Shown here piece by piece: positions 33,665-47,084 of a stretch of 64,000 bases of DNA. How positions within the stretch are numbered: position 1 is the first letter of the stretch; each line of letters begins with the position of its first letter. A model generated the notes under the pieces. It did no database searches, had not been told where the DNA came from, and saw nothing but the letters and a program-made list of their open reading frames with translations. The DNA comes from Sipunculus nudus (lineage: Eukaryota; Annelida; Sipuncula; Golfingiida; Sipunculidae). The DNA lies in NCBI GenBank assembly GCA_026874595.1, contig CM049320.1, positions 1,288,001 to 1,352,000 of the forward strand, read 5' to 3'. Made by a program: the position numbers and the translations under genes.

Positions 33665-34940
33665 AAGAGAGTGCGTAGAAAAGGACAATCTGAAAGATAC
33701 TGCTTAAACATCTCATGCCTGTCTGACGTTATAACCTGAAACAGTTCCTACAGCACACAATTTTGACGTTTTTATTCTTTTAACAATTCAACATTGTTAA
33801 CAATTCTTCGTTATTATTTCTAGCATGGGTACGACTGCAAGATTGTTGAAAATGACTAATGTGAAGTTTACTCTGTTACACACAAACAAGTAAATTAAAT
33901 GGTTGACTACTTTTAAATACTATAGTTTCTTTTACACTCTTACACAAGCTAATAGGTTTCAGGTGTGAGCACTAGTTGAGGGTGCAAACTGTGTAGAGTT
34001 TATATGTACGAACTTATACCCATCAACTCTTTATGTCTAACGCCTCTTCCACTACGTCATACCTGTGTTCATTACAAAAACAAGCACCGTTTGAATCGGT
34101 TGCCCAATGCCCTTTACAGCCAGGAGATTTTTTTAAAGTTTTTTTTTTGTTTCCGCCGCCTCCACTCAAAACAAAACAGAAGTACACACACTGGGCACCC
34201 ATAAACAAGACCTTGAAACCAGAATGTGAAATCCCGATAATACTGTGGGAGTAAAACAAAGTCTTTAGAGCAGTGACACGAACAAGGAACAACATACCGA
34301 ACCAGTAAAAAATAACCTTCTAAGCTTCTGGTGCATTATTGAACGATTTTGCTTCGTCATGGCACTTGAATATAACTGCCCGGGCGGTGTATCGTTCTGT
34401 ATTTAACATCCTTTGAATTGTCAAGGCAAGGCCTAAGATGACCGCGCTTTCAGTAACGATACATTTAATCTGTGTCACGTATACTTGTTTAAATGGGCAT
34501 ATCTACTTCATATCTTAAACCGAAACAGGGAAAGAGTTCGTGCAAAATATTAAAGGCCTTTAACAGATACAGGTAGCGACGACTGCATATATTATACTTT
34601 TTACCATAAGCTCCTGTGTTACAGATGGTTGAAGGCGAGAAAGACAATTTTAATAACCCACATATGGGAGACCGAAAAAAAGAATATTTTTATCTCGCAT
34701 CTGACTAATGATACAATTGCCACACTTCATAAGCCACAGTATGTCAACATGTGATTTGATTACACATATATATTTAATTGGGCAATCGAATACCCGAATG
34801 GTATCATTATGACTTGTTAATATGGTGACATGCTGCCAACCCGATCAATACCAGGCTTGGCTGGACAGTGTTAATTTTAGCAGGAAACAAATGTTGTAGT
34901 ATACCATTCCGACAAAGGACTACAAATGAAGTGTCTATAG
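33665..34940 (+). repeat. Duplicon B, downstream blocks
   Basis: 33700-33860, 34270-34610 and 34735-34930 align with the downstream flanks of FUT-A and FUT-C ('tcctttgaatt', 'taagccacagtatg.caac', 'gatcaatacc', 'ttag/caggaaa.aaatg'). The overlapping open frames at 34004-34295 run on both strands over a low-complexity T/pyrimidine stretch and are not supported as genes. Confidence 0.65.
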
Positions 34941-37900
34941 ATGACCGTATTTTTTAATAAATAATATGTTAGAGTCAGCATTTTAATATAGACTTGTTTT
35001 TCATGAACATTTGTGTTGAGAGTGTATAAATAGCCATGCTTTTTCATGGTTTAGGAGATTTCCATGGTCTGTTTTCAAGTATAGTAAATTTTAAATGCTT
35101 TAAACCTTGAATGTTCAGCTATTAAAATATCAGCAATATATGTCTATACAAATAAGAACCCATCAGAAAATTACCAGTTCATTGTCTGTGTTTTGGAAAA
35201 GGGATCAGATCGGGCATATTATCTTGAAGAACACTCGGTTCAATACTTGCTGTTATTCTGCCGGTGATGGGTCGAGTGTTTGTTGAGGTCTCTTCATACA
35301 TTTGAAGGTTAATGTAACAGGAAAAACAGAAGCCAACATGTTCATTACGACTAGAGTGATGATACCAGAAAACAGTGACTTTTTATTTATGTATGTTTAG
35401 GTATCTGGAATGTGATCGGATATTTGTTTTTATATTTTTCTTGTGTAATTATCATATTTTAACCATTGGCGTAGAAGATCAGTAAGGTGTAGCAGCTTGT
35501 CTATTTTATATTACATCACAGACAGATTTGGCGGCCAGGGTAGAACGCTGGCGCCTCTGTGTCCATTTCTTCTTCGAGCTGTAACATAGTCTCTTAAAAG
35601 CGGTGTTTAGCTGGCTACCAAGTCCTTGGACTTAATAAGGGGTAGCAGAGGCTTGTATTTAGATTCATAGTTAAATATTTTTTTTAATAAAGGAGCATGA
35701 CGGCCTCTTAAAGAGACAGCGTATTTGTGAATATTGATGACCTTCTTGAATCCACCTAACGATCCATGGGCCCATTTCTGAAATGCCCTAAAAATGCATG
35801 AGATTCCGTTCCTGATTGCTTGAGGAGTGAACAAACAAACGGACAAACATACCAACGAACGGGAATGAAATCGCGCCCTCAACGGGGAGGCAACAATATT
35901 TTGAAGACCACGTATCCTTATATGCTTAATTTCAGCATGGAGTGATTATGTATATGAGCTATTAGTTGTTTAATATAGTCAATGTTTACTACCTGGCAGT
36001 CAAAAAATGCACACTAAAGCTACTTGCATGGATTGCTACAATTTTAAATAATTTAATTAACAAAACCGCGGTATCCAGTGGATTGACTTTATTATTAGCA
36101 AGAGATTAATGAATCGTCTGAGACTTAGTACTCACTGGATCTCGCGTCATAATGTCGCAATTGGATCTTTGTGGATCATCTGGATTTGAATTTTATTAAG
36201 ATTCTGTATTATGTTCATTTGTCAATTAGTTGTCCATCAAGGTATGGTAATAATACCCACCAAGAATTTCTGAGGGTATTAAAAACTTACATATCCCAAA
36301 ATGGTATTTCAAAAGGCGATAAATATGGTCATTGCAAACCTGCATTCTTTCAAATATAAATTACTTGATTATGAGTGCATATTCTCTCAAACACTTTTTA
36401 GAAATTAAAGTCATCGCCAGAATAAACGCCAATGTGAAAGGTTTTCATTGATTTTGCATTGAGTTAGTGTCACAAAACATTTCATGACAGTGTGGACATA
36501 TAGCTATGTCTCCTAGACACATATGTGGCTCATCTGTCCCATTATAAAATTCTCACCTCCACAGGAATGGGATTGATACCATTGTTCATTGCCTAATATA
36601 TAGAACTTTCATGCATTCAGAATGTAAACGAATCAATTTATTTGTTTAATAATAACACTAAGAAGCCTTAAAAATTCTGTGCTAAACTGTAATGCCATTT
36701 CCTTAAATTTTATATGTGTTAATGACTTGTACATTTGTTTTGATGGAATCAACACTGTCAGAGGATACTATAAATGAAACTGCTCAGGGTGTCTAGATTT
36801 CACACGGCACACTTCTATTGGTTTTAAATGTCACATAATTATACGGTAAGCTCCATACGCCGGTAAGGTGTATACGACATTGCAGCCGGAGGTATTACGA
36901 GTGTGCTCCGTCGTATCTTATTTTATTATAAATACATAAATGTTAATATAAAAACAGATTATGCAAATATGAAATATTAGCACTAATGGTTTCTGAAGCT
37001 GTTTTCCTATTTTTTTTTTCAATAAGTTTTTGATTTTGATTTAAATTGAAAATTCATTGCTTCAGTGGTTAAGCAGCATTAGACAAATCTTCCATATGTA
37101 ATTCAGGACCTTTTCCACATTCGGACACAGGAAGCAGTTATCCTGGCAAATATCCTGATTTTCCTATCTTGTTCTCATCTGGGTTGTCTCAATAAGTTTG
37201 ATGTTGTTGATAAGTAAGATATCGGGACAAATATTGAATCGGCTGATTTGCATAGCAAGCCCATACTTGACCTAAAGCAATTTGTCTATATACGTTATGT
37301 AAAATATTGTTTTCATTTATCCTATATGATCCGCCGAAGCAGCCATTGATCAACAGTTATCATTACAAACGAGGTAAGGTGCTCAGCTTACAATCCGTAT
37401 GAGGATTTTTGCCAGACAGGCTGAGCGGATCCAGATCTGCAGATAAAATCATTAAAAGTAATAAATCACATGCCAGAGACATGCATTCTACATACTGTTC
37501 TTTGCTATGGTAATTCTATAGATCACTGTTAGATATTTTGCAAGTTCTTGGGAATATAAAGGATTCGTCTTAATGCATTGTATATATGCAATTAATTCAC
37601 ATTTGGAGATTTACAAGTAAGACAAAAAAAATCAGGCATAGTTCGAGACATACCTTTACCCAGTCCAGCGCTTTGTTAAGAGTTAACTAATTAACTTCAG
37701 ACTATTGCCTTTGAATGCATCAGTGGTTCAGTAATTCTCTCCACCATTCTCTCATGCATGTACACTGTATATCAAGGATTGTTGTAGCAGGTCAACAACT
37801 CTAGCATTAGAGACATGGTCGTACATGTATATGTTATATATAAACTGTAAAAAAATTACATGGCACGTTCAGCCAATCGTTGGCACATAATCGTAAATTT

Positions 37901-38320
37901 GTATGAAAGTTCATTAAGTACAGATGCCATCATGACTGTGTGTGAAAGCTCTCTCATTACAGATATCATCATTTCAGATATCGCTTTTGCCATTTTTCCT
38001 TTTTTTCCTTATTTTTATATAGGGGAGCGTATCGGTTTGGATCATATCCCGATTCAAGTAGACATTGTTTAGAAACCACAGATTTAATTCATACAGGAAA
38101 GGGATACACAAAGTATCTTGCTAAATGATCACTTTGATGTATTTAACGTGGAGAGACTTCTGTGACAGACTTAGACTGTGTTGCCTTTATTTCGGCGGGG
38201 CTGAATTTTCACGTGGTTCCTTTATCGCGCTCTATCATTAGTCCTGTAAAACTATAAATTGCAGTGACCTTATTATTTCATAAACCGCTGTTTTTGCTTT
38301 TATCTAAATCTTCTATTTCT
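34941..38320. other. Non-coding, nothing recognised
   Basis: About 3.4 kb of AT-rich DNA in which I recognise no coding exon, RNA gene, repeat array or mobile element. The open frames at 35607-35882, 36171-36359 and 37860-38072 have no motif or codon signature I can support. Confidence 0.45.
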
Positions 38321-38600
38321 CAGTCCGGATATCGCATGTTCGAACAGTCACGGACGGCTGATCCAACGCGTCCAGAGATGGATTGACCCCGCTGGCTGTA
38401 ACTAGATCACGGCCAGGGCTCAATCATAACAACTCACATGCCATTAAGGTGTGAGAAACGAACCTGTGACTACAAAACCTTGTAATAATTGTGTTTAGGG
38501 GAACTATCTTGACAGGAGTATCTTTCTCCTGTCAATTAAAAGACGAGTCGTAACGACCTGCTCAACCAACAAGGGACGCCTGTAGGTAGCCCCCTTGTTG
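38321..38600. other. Cluster of consecutive stem-loops, possible structured RNA
   Basis: Five hairpins follow one another. (1) 38323-38327 with 38351-38355, enclosing the palindrome TGTTCGAACA. (2) 38381-38386 with 38420-38425, continued inward by CCC/GGG and TGGC/GCCA. (3) 38433-38438 with 38450-38455 (CTCACA/TGTGAG). (4) 38509-38518 with 38526-38535, a perfect 10-bp stem TTGACAGGAG with a 7-nt loop. (5) 38567-38575 with 38592-38600, a 9-bp stem CAACAAGGG. A small extra one, GTCGTAACGAC, lies between 4 and 5. I do not recognise the structure; it does not fit a tRNA, hammerhead or HDV-type fold that I can construct. Confidence 0.45.
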
Positions 38601-39187
38601 TAGGATCAAAGACAGAGATGAGCTCAGAATAATTTGAGTGCCGTCACGGTTAATGATGCAAATTAAATGTACTTCCGTATGGTTGGAAGAAGGAACCGTA
38701 TTTTTTTACAGTATAAATCTGAAGCTAAACATCATATTTCACTGTACTTAAACAATTTGGCCCCATCATGAACATATATAAATATTCAAATATTCAAGGG
38801 ATCACTAGCCAATTAAACATCGTTTGGCGCGTCATGATTTCGGTAGTCCCTTAAACAGTTACCTGGTGGTGCTACCCTAGGGGCTATGTTCACTTCTTGA
38901 GTTGGCAGATTTTATTTATTACAAGTTATTAAATAAAAGCACATTGTGTGTGAGAATACCTTCTATTAAATATAAATTTTCAGCGGCACTGGAAGTCATC
39001 CAGCTTGGCACAAATACACGTAATTTTTAAATATTACTGCCCGGTGGGCATTGTTATCTTTCCGGGGGGGAGGGTCAGCACATCCCTGCAATGGGTCACG
39101 GTATTTGTATCTAAACCGAACGATATTATTATAAATTGGCTTCTGAAATTAATGATCATGGCCTGATATATATGCATTCAAAACTGC

Positions 39188-39360
39188 GTGGTTTCAATTT
39201 TGCGGTTAGAGAGCGACCGTGAATATCGCGACTTTGAAACCACCGCAAATAAGGAGACAACAGTAAATGCAGGAGGGGACCTGGTCAGCAGTAAAACTGA
39301 AGAGGAACAGGAACATATCATCAAACCACTATCAAGTAACTTCACAAAATGCACGGTTTT
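39188..39360. repeat. Dispersed repeat copy 1, with perfect 10-bp inverted repeat
   Basis: GTGGTTTCAA (39188-39197) and TTGAAACCAC (39234-39243) form a perfect inverted repeat. From about 39255 the sequence 'gca/ggaggggacctggtcagca' followed by '.agaggaacA' is shared with 43050-43130. Confidence 0.55.
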
Positions 39361-41640
39361 ATTAGCTTTATTGTATGTTTAAAAAAAATTGAGCAAAAAT
39401 TTTCATATTTTTTCTGTATTATTCTCCATGTTCTATTTGTATATTTCTGAAAAGCATTTGGAAAACATATAATATTTCAAAGTCAAGACAAGGAGTACGA
39501 GTTTAAAAAAATATATTTTCTCAAATATAAAGCACAATTCACTCCTGTAAGATACAAAGTTTAAGGGTGTAATCAATAGTATATATCAGCATTCAGACAT
39601 TATAGTTTATCTTTATGTGGGCGATTGTCACATACGATGCGCTAAGCAATGTCTCCACTAAGAATGAATCTCTTTCCTCATTAGGCCATGTTATCATGTA
39701 TTAACAGAGACATATGTATGCAGTCCGTCAGATCTTCCGTCCAGTGTGATCAAGCAATCAAAGAAATTCCGTTCTACACTCAACTAGTTATATTAGAGAA
39801 TATCAAACATTGTTCACCCTAATCCATGGTTATAGCCATCCTATTCTGAATTAATTAATTCAATAGATCATGCACGATGTGTTACATTAAGTTGATAAGG
39901 ATGAAATTTGTCTCTTTACTGATATGTTCATCTCTTCATTTAATGGTTTATATCCGCCTCTGACCTTTACACTAATTAAGCCCACTATAGTCAACTCTTT
40001 TTTTATTTTGGTGGATGTAAACGCTCCATTTTTTAATGCTAACTTTACTAAGTGTGTGAACATCTGAAGAAATCCATTCCATTTTCGGACTTTGTGACAG
40101 GGTAGTATCAGGCCGCAAGTAATTCAGGAATAACCAGCAATAACCAGGTGGTGCTGTAGTCTGATCCAAAGATCTACAACTTTGCTATTCACTGAATACA
40201 ATTTTTCTCTTTCAAGAAACGTTAAAGGAGAATGTCGGTGTTCACATATATACAGGACACTCAAACTGCTATTATGTCATATTCCGCCTTGCATATCTGA
40301 GAATAAGCAGATAGTCGATTTCCTAATGAATATATAAGCATTGTTAAAGTGTCCGTTACCTCACACCGGCTAGCCCTTGATGAGCTTACATCATTACCAG
40401 ATCTGATCTCAACCTTCTTAGCCAAGCAAAACTAGCAAAGCCCCATATGAAAATAATTTCCCCATATTACCAATATTAACGGGGTGAACCATTTTCAGTT
40501 TACACGTCTGTCACAGGTTACTTTTTTCATAACTTCTGGTTCCTTTCGCAGACTAGCTTGGTAATGTATTTCTTTAACTAACATTCTTCCACAGAAATAT
40601 CAAATAACTAAGTTCAAGTGAGAATCCTATCACTAAACTGGGATTAACTTAACTGATTAACGATTCATGTCATTAGACTTACACATACTCCATCTTAGGT
40701 TATCTTAATTCTTAAGTTTTTTTATTCACTTGATTACGGATGAAACGTTTGATAAATTTTAACTTAACCTCACTTTTTAAATAAGCATACTTTTTACGTA
40801 ACTCATATTGAAATGGCAATACCTTCTCACAGATTTGCAATTGGCACGTAATGTGCAGATTTTATTTCCATACTACATAATCCCTAATGCAGCTCAAAAA
40901 AACATTAGTAGTTGATAAAATGATTGCCGCTCTTCCAGGAGGAGCAATATCCTGGTACTGGACACGCGGAAGGTACTCTCATTTAACACGTAAACGGTTG
41001 GGGCAGTCTGTGGAGAAGACGTTTACTACAAACACTGTAAAAAAATGTCGGGGTTGTCTATTGGATTCAAAGGTGACAACCTTAAAATTGCTAATCGGCC
41101 CGACACTTTAATGTCTGGTTTAAAAAGAAGTATTAACTATGGACTTGATGAAAGGTCCACGTAGTGTAAGGAGTACTGAATTAAGAATTTTTACCTGTTC
41201 TATTTTAGTTGTTACATTTTCGTACCCGTCACCTTTTTGTCTATGTCAGGTGTTTGATATGGTGAATGTAAGAATAAACTTCTTCATTGTACTAGTAAAA
41301 TGCCCTGATTAGGGTTGCTTAACCGAGATCAGTACAAAACAGCATCATTGCAAGACATAACCTGAAAATCAAAGTGAACAATTACCTTTGGCACTCTTAT
41401 GATTTCTCTTGTAAGAAATTACACAACCGTAGAAAGCCTGGCTTGACAAGGGATATGTCTCGCTAAAAAATCGCAATACGGAAGTACAGTTTGTTAAACC
41501 GTGTTTCACCAAGGAGAGATGGGAAGTTAGAGACTCTCACATACACTCAAAACATGAAAAAGCCTGGAGTATACTAAACAAAATATATAATTGGTAAACT
41601 TACACTTCTCTGGAGAGGCGGGCCACAGGAATGATCACTA
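39361..41640. other. Non-coding, nothing recognised
   Basis: No gene or element identified. The short open frames at 39972-40169 and 40887-41111 have no recognisable motif. Confidence 0.45.
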
Positions 41641-42760
41641 AGTCCACAAAAAAATGCTAAGTCCCACGTATTCCTGTATGGTCAACTCCCCCCCCCCCCC
41701 TCCACCCCCGGGTGCGCTGAACCAGAAGTTTTGTGTCACTGCTTCCCTCGTTCCAGCTAATATATTGATGCTGAGGTTACACTTCTTGACCGTCTTTGGT
41801 CCATCTTTCGATCGAATGCATACAACAAAAAACTGGACACGCCTCAAGAGACAAAAGTATAAAAATCCCGCACACAGGTGCGTTGCCCCCACAGTCAGTA
41901 TGAATGTCACCACAGGAACCGATCTAGACAAGACAAGTCTCACTGCCTTGCAACTGCACTGACCTAAACCTGGACATGACACTTGGGTTTCCTAAATCTA
42001 CGTTAACATCCATATCTGATACTAATAATATTTATAAAATAAATTAGTCACAGCTCTCTGGTGACCAACATCAAAATGTACTTGCAGAAGTTTGTAACTA
42101 TGATATAGCCAATCAACATTCTACGCCATCTACGTTTTCCCTGAACGTTTTTCTTCCGGGAGAGCTGGTGTAATAGTTGATGATCAAAGAAGTCTATATA
42201 CTTTTCGTACTTACTTATATACAACATCGCTGAAGATCTGGATAAAAAAAATGGTTTTAAAAGAAATAATCTCGGTAAGAACGGAGTTCGCCGATTTTTA
42301 GATCCGCTGACGGACAAGATGCGAGTGCAAACCAACCGACCCGAAAGTTAGGTAAGTGACAATCGTATACACTTAAAGGGTCTCCACAAAGATCGGGGAG
42401 ATCTTCATGAGATCTCTGGTAGTGTGTTTCGATTACAGGCGTCAAAAATCAGAGAGAGATCATAATCCCATGGCCTAGGGAGCGGCCTCCCTGACCAAGG
42501 AACCAACTGCAGCAATTACCGTGTGATCCGGATCTGCTGGGGGCATTGAACCCTCTCCGATGACCGACAAGGCGGCCAGCATAGGCAAAGCCTGATTGAA
42601 TGTTCATGCGGGTTGCTAATGGTTGCCGAGAAACCCCAATAGTTGCTCTTAGACTGTAGGTACTGGCCTTAAAAAGGTGACCTAACACAATCGGAAAAAG
42701 ATCATCAGTTGAAAGACGTAGCAAGCCTATATTTTTTTTCAATACAGACAAGCAAGCATT
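41641..42760. other. Unassigned region with poly(C) tract and TATA-like box
   Basis: A C-rich tract at about 41688-41709 interrupts overlapping open frames on both strands. On the plus strand GTATAAAAAT (about 41857-41866) lies some 35 bp upstream of a Cap-like CAGTCAGT and an ATG, which looks like a core promoter, but the open frame after it is short. 42760-42050 on the minus strand has three overlapping open frames, GC-richer than the surroundings, which could be a decayed element ORF. Nothing can be named. Confidence 0.3.
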
Positions 42761-43019
42761 TGGATTCCTTTTTGTGTGTGATTATTTATAAATTACCATT
42801 AGTGGAAAATCAAACAATCTTGAAATGATGCTACCTTGATACTTACGGCGCCTATGCATTACTTGTAAACTCTTTTCAAAATAAATATGAAATTTGTTTC
42901 GGTTATGCAACTTATTTTTGCCATAAAGACCGTTGTGTGAAATGCTGGAAACAATCATTCATGCCAGGACAGAACGGATCTCCCTATAAAATTATTGATT
43001 AAGATTAAGAGATTAATAT

Positions 43020-43140
43020 GGAAGGCCTCGCGAGACAGTTGTAATTCTGCAGGCGGTGACCTGGTCAGCATAGTAACGTAAGAGGAACAAAATAATAACA
43101 TCTTACCATGTCAGTTGAAACATTCCAATACTGTAAGGTT
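43020..43140. repeat. Dispersed repeat copy 2
   Basis: Shares 'gacctggtcagca' and '.agaggaacA...acatc' with 39255-39350. The inverted repeat seen beside copy 1 is not present. Confidence 0.5.
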
Positions 43141-43303
43141 GAATATGCCTTACTATTCTGCTTTGCAAAAATGCTTCAAGTAAATGGGTGATAAATTTAT
43201 TTATACTAATGTCAACAATTGTATGAGAAATATATAAATTGTATCCAAGGACTAAGATGGTATTATTTGATGGTCACTACTGTTTTCTGTTGTTTTGATG
43301 GAG

Positions 43304-43335
43304 TTTTTTTTTTTTTTTTTTTGGGGGGGGGGGGG
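43304..43335. repeat. Homopolymer junction T19-G13
   Basis: A T run (43304-43322) passes directly into a G run (43323-43335). This could be sequence error or true homopolymer; it adds no coding meaning. Confidence 0.8.
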
Positions 43336-43585
43336 AAAGGAACATACCCTGTTTGTCAACGTTAGCTACAAATATACAACATGGCTACAACATTTAATGA
43401 TATTGGCAAGGATTACATTTTGGGGAATCAGTTTTATATTGAAAATGCTTTGGCAAATATGGTTGAATATAGGTCAAGATACGCACACTTAATCATTCGA
43501 CTCATCCCAAACAATTTTATTTTCGCCCATGGTCCGTCGTTCCATAAACTTATATTTGAACCCTCTCTGAATGATTTGGGTTTAA

Positions 43586-43609
43586 CCACACACACACACA
43601 CACACACAC
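43586..43609. repeat. (CA)n microsatellite
   Basis: About 24 bp of CA dinucleotides; the overlapping open frames on both strands are by-products. Confidence 0.9.
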
Positions 43610-43659
43610 GCATATACACAGTAGACCACATAATTCCCTGCAAGCCTCATCGGTGGAGG

Positions 43660-46600
43660 TAAAAAGGGGCTGAAGAAGGAATTTAACTTCATTCCAGCTG
43701 ACTCCGGGCACCCAAGTACACATTTTACCGGACAAGGGGCATGTACAATTATTCTGCGGGGACGTGGTCATGGAAGACCACTGGGTGGGAATTTGAGTAC
43801 AAACACTTGGAGAAACCTTACGCTGACTCCGATATTATGCTAATATCGCAGAGAATGCCGCTCGGTCAATGAGTGTCTGACTGGAAAATAAGACTACGCG
43901 ATGGAATTTGTGAAAGGGTTACAACATGTAATTGATATTGAAATTTCGTCTATATTTCGTACATAAAAGAACAAACACTTATAACAGAGATGAAGCCGCT
44001 AATTGTAGCAGTTGCAGGGATGTCGTATCATCTCACAGCAGTGAATTATTTTTTACAGTGAAATTATATTTATTGTATATAATCATTAATCTCATGTCGT
44101 GTGACAGAAGGGTGCTACTTAAATTGTACATCTATTCTTTTTGTATAAAATCCGTGCCCTCGTTTCTTCTCACGGCATTACGTTGTCAAAATGTGTCTGT
44201 ATTCAATGTGCACAATCAGTTTATATTGTGACACTCATCTAACAGAGGTATGTTATCTAAATTACGTATCTATATTAATTGTATGCAATATGTGACCTCA
44301 TTTCATATCATAATGTTATGTTTTAATGTTATTAATACGTTTTTTATGTACCCGCATTTATTGCATTTGATCATTTGCCGCCTATCATCTCATAACTTCC
44401 TGATGTTCAATGAATAGATTTTGTTCAACTTGTGTCACATTAAGGTCCAATGATCTGTTCTTTTCTGCACAAGTTCCAATTTGTTGGCACAAATGCCCAT
44501 GACATGGTGTCAGTCAGGCTAAGAATGGAAAGTCTACAGTCTACATGGTATAGAAAATTGTGGAAAATAGGTACCATATATCATTTATAGTTATTATTAA
44601 TATTGTAGAAAAGCACAGTTTAATTATTTATTAATTTTTAAATTATTATTAATAGCTTTGGAAGCATTAGTATTAGTATATTTTTCGATCTCGATTTTCA
44701 TAAAACAAAGCCTTAATTGTAACAGGAGTTCATACTCTCAACGACAAAATGAACTTACTGAAAATGAACTAATCGTAAATAATATTTATTTAACCACACA
44801 ATATAAACAACATCAAGACGCCAGATAAAGAAAAACAGCAATACCGCTAGGACAATTGGAATATAATGCTAATTACTATATTTATAATACTTGTAAATTA
44901 ACAAAAGAGACCGCACGAGAGCAATATTATAACCAAAACAGATGAAGTGTTCAGAATCCTGTAATGTATTGGCTTTTCACATAATTCGTGAAACTGGCGT
45001 ATCCGCCAGTGAACATTCAACTTGACCAGCCAAGATTCTAAGACAATATGTCCACGTTGAAATTCTTGAACTTCTGGAAATAAATGTCTTTCCAAGTGGT
45101 CGCCAATGACCATTTCTCTGTACAGTTTTTTTGTAGTATCTTCCTCTTGTTTATAATATTGCTAATAATCCCCGTTGAATGCTAGTATAAAGCTTAAAAA
45201 AACTCATTTTTATGTGCAAAATTTTGCCAAAAATATACTTACTAACCAAAATACATAAGCTACTTACACGAAGATTTAGCCGCCATTCCAATTCTACTTT
45301 TTGTCTTAAAATACAGTTTCTGTATGTCTTATTTCATAAACAGATGACACTTTTAAATTTGAATTGCTCTGAAATAACTTTCTCACAAGATTTCGGATGC
45401 ACACTTTACTTGAGAAAGTTAACAAGTTGTGACAGGTTCATTGTGATGAGAGCAAGTTTAGTTCCTTTCAGTACAGAAGAGGCTAGGGCGTATGGAATAT
45501 CTCCGTTATAACATTCCCCTACAGAGCCTTACACGTTTGGCAGTCACCGTATTCTCTGATTTACTATGTTAAATATCATGTGATAGCTGAAAAATTTCTT
45601 TAAAATCCGAAACTCGGCGTAGGTCGTGTACAAGATTAGAACGGGATAGGTTAACATGATTTGAAAGACATAAACGGTTTCAAATAAATAATGCAGGATT
45701 TAAAGTTGTGTTAAGTTATTGAAGCAATTAGAACCGCCTTCTGATATGTTGATATAGCTGTTTGGTTCGTATTATTCACTTTGATCAGTGCCTGTTTCAG
45801 GGTTTGCTTGCCGACCGGTTTTGGTAGTCTCAGTGGCGTTTGTTTTATGTTTATGTCGTGGCGTGATCACACGAACAAACCGGGACTGATGAAGGTCATT
45901 ACGCCCTGTAGTGGAACCAGTAATCGGTCAAACGTATATGATGTATCGACAACGAACATAAACCAACAAAACAAAAGGGACTCGTTTCATGCATTTTCCT
46001 TTGTGGACTTATTGGGGTACATTATGCATAACATATGACATTTATGAAACGACAGTATAGGAATGTCATGAAAAGAGTTATATTGCAAAGTGCATTGTCT
46101 GATATTCTTGTTTATAGGCATTTTCGTCCCATTGAATATGAACAGGCAAATTCCGGTGTTGCGTGATCTAACGGGAACTATTTGAGATTAATAGCTTCGT
46201 GTGCATACGCTTGTGTGGGACCAGTGCTCGCTGCATGGCGCTAGAAGATTGCCATTGTACCCTTTATATGTTCTAGGATGGACATAAACTAACGATCATC
46301 ATATCATTTGCTAAATCGTTTTTTTTCTAACATACTATTCTCACATTTGCTTCTCGAGAAGCTAAAATAATAATTACACTCGATGTTTGCTTAAATAAAT
46401 ATAATGTGAAATCATATTCAACACAATCAAGAAATAAGGCGGCTTCAGCTAGGTGATAACTGAACTATAATTATAACCCAGATTTACATCTCATTGATAA
46501 AACTTAAATATTTTCGTGAATAATAATGGGCAAATCGCCAAATTGGTAATGAATCCTTTCAACAAAAACTTTATGTTGACCAAGATGAGACCCAAACGTG

Positions 46601-47006
46601 TTTCATCTGAATCTTTCCTTAACATGTTGAGTACACATGCTTAAAGGCAAACCAAAAAACGGCAACAAAGACATATCTCTGGCACCTTAACGCTCCATAA
46701 GCAGTTGTTACGTTACAGTCAAATATTCGCTAAACTTCCCGCTGCAATAAACCGCGGTTGAAGGTCAGGTTTGGCCAACAGGCGGTGCTGTATCTGTGGA
46801 ATTTCCCCGGCGTAATATTTAGCCAATCACATTGGAGGTAACACCAGCACAATCTGATGTTCTTCGAGGTACCGTTCACTTTGCACTGCGGGGGAAAGCG
46901 CTTAGCTGCTCAGACTGTTTCCACATAAAAGAACTTGGCAGCCCCTCTTTATAATTGCAAAAAATAATAATATACCACAACTCAGAGACTTGTTATTTTG
47001 TCGCCC
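43660..47006. other. Non-coding, little recognised
   Basis: 44100-44200 and 44235-44345 share a loose pattern (acagaggg.tg..a.ctaaatt.cgtatct then atgtgacc/gcc.c.tt.c.t.tca) and may be an old tandem pair of about 145 bp. 46740-46930 is slightly GC-richer, with an AGCCAATCACATTGG element and an A/T-rich TATA-like stretch upstream of the candidate exon at 47007. Otherwise nothing. Confidence 0.35.
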
Positions 47007-47077
47007 ATGCATCGTGGACCAGGTTGTGATATATACAATGGCGAGTGTGCCTCTTACCGTACCCTGAATCAACTACA
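47007..47077 (+). CDS. Possible small first coding exon (unidentified)
   Basis: An ATG at 47007 opens a frame MHRGPGCDIYNGECASYRTL... that stays open to a strong splice donor ACA|GTAAGTA at 47078. Upstream within 270 bp are a CCAAT-type element and TATA-like sequences (for example CTTTATAATTG at about 46950). The peptide is too short to name, I found no partner exon, and no homologue is recognised. Could easily be chance. Confidence 0.2.
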
Positions 47078-47084
47078 GTAAGTA

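Noticed and set aside
38321-38600. tRNA cluster or HDV-like ribozyme
   Set aside because: Individual hairpins do not combine into a cloverleaf or a double pseudoknot; reported only as an unexplained stem-loop cluster.
41638-41982. Overlapping 114- and 102-codon open frames
   Set aside because: Both run through a poly(C)/poly(G) tract and overlap on opposite strands; no motif.
45880-45935. Hammerhead ribozyme (CTGATGA at about 45888)
   Set aside because: No GAAAC core at the required distance and no pairing arms.
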